From REEB76 sp049698775 (GTDB lineage: Bacteria > Pseudomonadota > Gammaproteobacteria > Natronospirales > REEB76): a DNA stretch of 23,568 nucleotides. Position 1 is the first letter of the stretch. Each line of letters opens with the position of its first letter. The stretch lies in the NCBI GenBank assembly GCA_049698775.1, contig JBAVYM010000033.1, positions 1-23,568 of the forward strand. Direction: 5' to 3'. Shown piece after piece: positions 22,029-23,568 of the stretch. The notes below the pieces were generated by a model. It was given only the letters and a program-made list of their open reading frames with translations. It was not told the origin of the DNA and did not search any database. Position numbers and translations under genes: made by a program.

Positions 22029-22519
22029 TGGTAACCCTCCTTACCAAAATGAAACTACCCCTGCGAAAAATGTGACTTGGCGATAGTCCCTCCAAAACAG
22101 CTTACGTAAGCTTTGCCTAACCACATGCTCTGTTGGTATTTTGCAACCAACATTGTTGTTAGATATAGCATAAGCCGTTGATATTTCACAAGGAAAATTC
22201 CGATCGGGTCCGGCCCGTTCTTTTCGTGCAAATGGCAACAGGCGCTTGCAGTTCAACCCGCCGCACGCCAACTTGCATGTTTTGGCAGTACAAGGCGGGA
22301 TTGGCCGGTAAAACATGAGCTTCTTGCGGCAACGCCCAGCGACAATCTCCAGTCGTGGAGCGCCAGCTCTTGAAGCTGCGCTCAGGTTGGGACAGAGACT
22401 GAACCTTGCGCCCATGTGCTGCGCCGACTGGTTTATGTCACAAGGGTTGCTGTCAGGCCCTACTTCCCGCTTGCCTTCCTCAAGTTGTGCCAGCGAATCC
22501 GCCGGTCCAGGTAAAGGCT
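22029..22519. other. Gene-free stretch upstream of the small-peptide locus
   Basis: About 490 bases without a supported gene. The peptide-locus side holds the palindromes described at 22099-22152. A two-step hairpin is visible at 22257-22299 (CCCGCC/GGCGGG enclosing GCCAA/TTGGC), and CGGGTCCGGCCCG at 22204-22216 is partly palindromic. A 171-codon minus-strand frame crosses the region, but it lacks a ribosome binding site and has a Cys/Arg/Pro-rich, non-protein-like composition. Confidence 0.5.
22099..22200 (-). promoter_or_regulatory. Putative promoter/operator region of the small-peptide locus
   Basis: Two palindromes lie upstream of the 63-codon ORF: perfect AGCTTACGTAAGCT (22099-22112) and TGTTGGT-N8-ACCAACA (22131-22152, perfect 7-bp arms). 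Further upstream on the minus strand, TTGTGA (-35-like) and TATATC (-10-like) lie with an 18-base spacer near 22165-22195. The palindromes would be downstream of that start site. Assignments are tentative. Confidence 0.35.
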
Positions 22520-22792
22520 TCACCCTGCATGCCGGGCCGGAGCGCCCGCGGCCCATTGCAGTTTTTCAAGGCGGCGAAGTTTCTTGAGTGCGGCTTCCAG
22601 CTTGAGCGCCGCGGAGCGGTTGGCGACCTCTCGGACGGCAAGCAACTTCGCCGGTGGATTCGCCCGCGTGAAGCGTGCCCCGCGCCGACCGCCACGGTGC
22701 TCCGCCAGGCGCCTTTCGATATCGGTGGTGATGCCGGCATACAACCGTCCACCGCGGCATTCCAGCAGATACACGTAATAAGGTTTGGCCAT
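22520..22792 (-). CDS. Small GIY-YIG nuclease-domain protein, YhbQ-like
   Basis: A 90-codon GIY-YIG protein of the UPF0213/YhbQ type. MAKPYYVYLLECRGGRLYAGITTDIERRLAEH carries the GIY-YIG motif as VYL and YAG with the conserved Arg (IERR) and His. GARFTRANPPAKLLAVREVANRSAALKLEAALKKL includes the catalytic-type glutamate. This group has been linked to nuclease activity in E. coli, but its role is unclear. The frame is open upstream; the ATG at 22792 gives the family length. It is the second GIY-YIG gene in this window, from a different subgroup than the one next to greB, and it is divergent from the MFS gene. Confidence 0.92.
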   Translation of the reverse strand: MAKPYYVYLLECRGGRLYAGITTDIERRLAEHRGGRRGARFTRANPPAKLLAVREVANRSAALKLEAALKKLRRLEKLQWAAGAPARHAG

Positions 22793-22977
22793 GAGATGAA
22801 CCAGATTTATGGCGGCGAACCACTGTGACACGGACGGTTCTGTGATTGCAGTTACCAATCCAGACGGCAAGCGCATCCGTCGCATGGAAATCAAGTTGTC
22901 GCCGCGTATAATATGCGCCGCACAACGCATAGGCGCGCTTCTGGCGCCGAACTTTTTTTCAACATTGCACACTCCGC

Positions 22978-23448
22978 ATGAATGAAATCGCATCCCGCGA
23001 GCATCTGCCGGTCATCGCACCGGCAACGATGAGCACTGCCGCGCCCAAGGTCGGCGCACATTACCGGGTGCTGGGCGCCATCAGTTTCTCACACGTGCTC
23101 AACGACATGATGCAGTCGCTGATCGTGGCCATCTACCCGCTGCTCAAGGGCGATTTCCATTTGAGCTTTCTGCAAGTCGGGCTGATCACCCTGACCTTCC
23201 AGCTGACCGCTTCCTTGTTGCAACCGGTGATCGGCGCGGTCGCCGACCGGCGGCCGATGCCGTACTCACTGCCGGTCGGCATGAGCTTCACGCTCGGCGG
23301 TCTGCTGCTGCTGGCCATCGCGCCCAGCTTTGCAATTCTGCTGATCGCGGTGGCATTGATTGGCAGCGGCTCCTCGGTATTCCATCCGGAATCCTCGCGC
23401 GTCGCACGCCTCGCATCCGGTGGTCGCTTCGGATTCGCGCAACGATAG
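22978..23448 (+). CDS. MFS transporter, fosmidomycin-resistance-type, broken after 156 codons
   Basis: N-terminal part of a major facilitator superfamily drug-efflux-type protein. GAISFSHVLNDMMQSLIVAIYPLLKGDFHLSFLQVGLITLTFQLTASLLQPVIGAVADRR matches TM1-TM2 and the loop 2-3 motif of Fsr-like transporters. TM3-TM4 follow, and the HPESSRVARLASGGRFGFAQ motif is typical of that group. Family members have about 400 residues and continue after GFAQ into TM5; here the frame reaches a TAG two codons later, and the following bases show no MFS similarity in any frame I read. The gene is thus truncated, either by an insertion or by an assembly junction. The start is at 22978 or M18; the ribosome binding site is weak. 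Confidence 0.85.
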   Translation: MNEIASREHLPVIAPATMSTAAPKVGAHYRVLGAISFSHVLNDMMQSLIVAIYPLLKGDFHLSFLQVGLITLTFQLTASLLQPVIGAVADRRPMPYSLPVGMSFTLGGLLLLAIAPSFAILLIAVALIGSGSSVFHPESSRVARLASGGRFGFAQR

Positions 23449-23568
23449 CGTCGCGTCGCTCGTGACGGCCGGTACGGTCCCGGCGTCCCGGCCACTCGCG
23501 CCAGCGACGACTATTCCTTTCGCTGCGGCTGTCCTGCGTTCGTCGGCCTGCCTGTCAACGCTTCGCGT
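23441..23568. other. Unrelated GC-rich tail after the broken MFS gene
   Basis: About 128 bases that do not continue the transporter. It contains inverted GGCCGG/CCGGCC segments around 23467-23494 and no ORF. It may be the end of a repeated or mobile element, or a mis-joined contig end. Confidence 0.4.

Noticed and set aside
22041..22556. 171-codon minus-strand frame in the gene-free stretch
   Set aside because: No ribosome binding site, unusual Cys/Arg/Pro composition, partial overlap with the GIY-YIG gene on the same strand and no recognisable domain.

Overview
This window looks like a piece of a gammaproteobacterial-type chromosome, fairly GC-rich, from an organism I cannot name. The protein set (GreB, OYE, beta-class GST, MsrA, pirin, Lhr helicase, GGDEF-EAL) and the dense short palindromic repeats (REP-like GTGGGAGCGG elements, CCCTC/GAGGG hairpins, TCATTCCCGC and TCATTGCGAG elements) fit that group. 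I see no rRNA, tRNA or CRISPR array.

Left part (1-9890). A long Lhr-type helicase gene on the minus strand runs off the left edge and carries four palindromic repeats translated in frame. Three plus-strand genes follow: an exported protein, a pirin and a UBP-type zinc-finger protein. Then come msrA (minus), an SDR oxidoreductase (plus) and a minus-strand cluster arsR - OYE - GST. That cluster resembles an electrophile-stress module, with palindromic candidate operators before arsR and before the OYE gene.

Middle part (10029-17722). Genes here are an acyl-CoA dehydrogenase, an uncharacterised HExxH protein divergent from a DUF998-type membrane protein, a 151-bp MITE-like element, greB and a small GIY-YIG nuclease. 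These are followed by a minus-strand run (saccharopine-dehydrogenase-like enzyme, Cys-containing 99-residue protein, eight-cysteine zinc-ribbon protein), a conserved 133-residue protein and an orphan ParB-like protein. Convergent gene ends are separated by hairpin repeats.

Right part (17985-23568). A seven-TM GGDEF-EAL protein has an AT-richer sensor half and a GC-rich catalytic half. An AT-richer accessory locus follows on the minus strand. It holds a 63-codon small ORF with a strong ribosome binding site, a terminator-like hairpin, and a 445-codon protein that joins an LpxL/HtrB-type acyltransferase to a C-terminal PqqD-like (RiPP recognition element-like) domain. I read this as a candidate two-gene lipidated-peptide (RiPP-like) system, and it is the most interesting part of the window. 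The window ends with a second GIY-YIG gene and an MFS transporter gene that breaks off after 156 codons into unrelated sequence.
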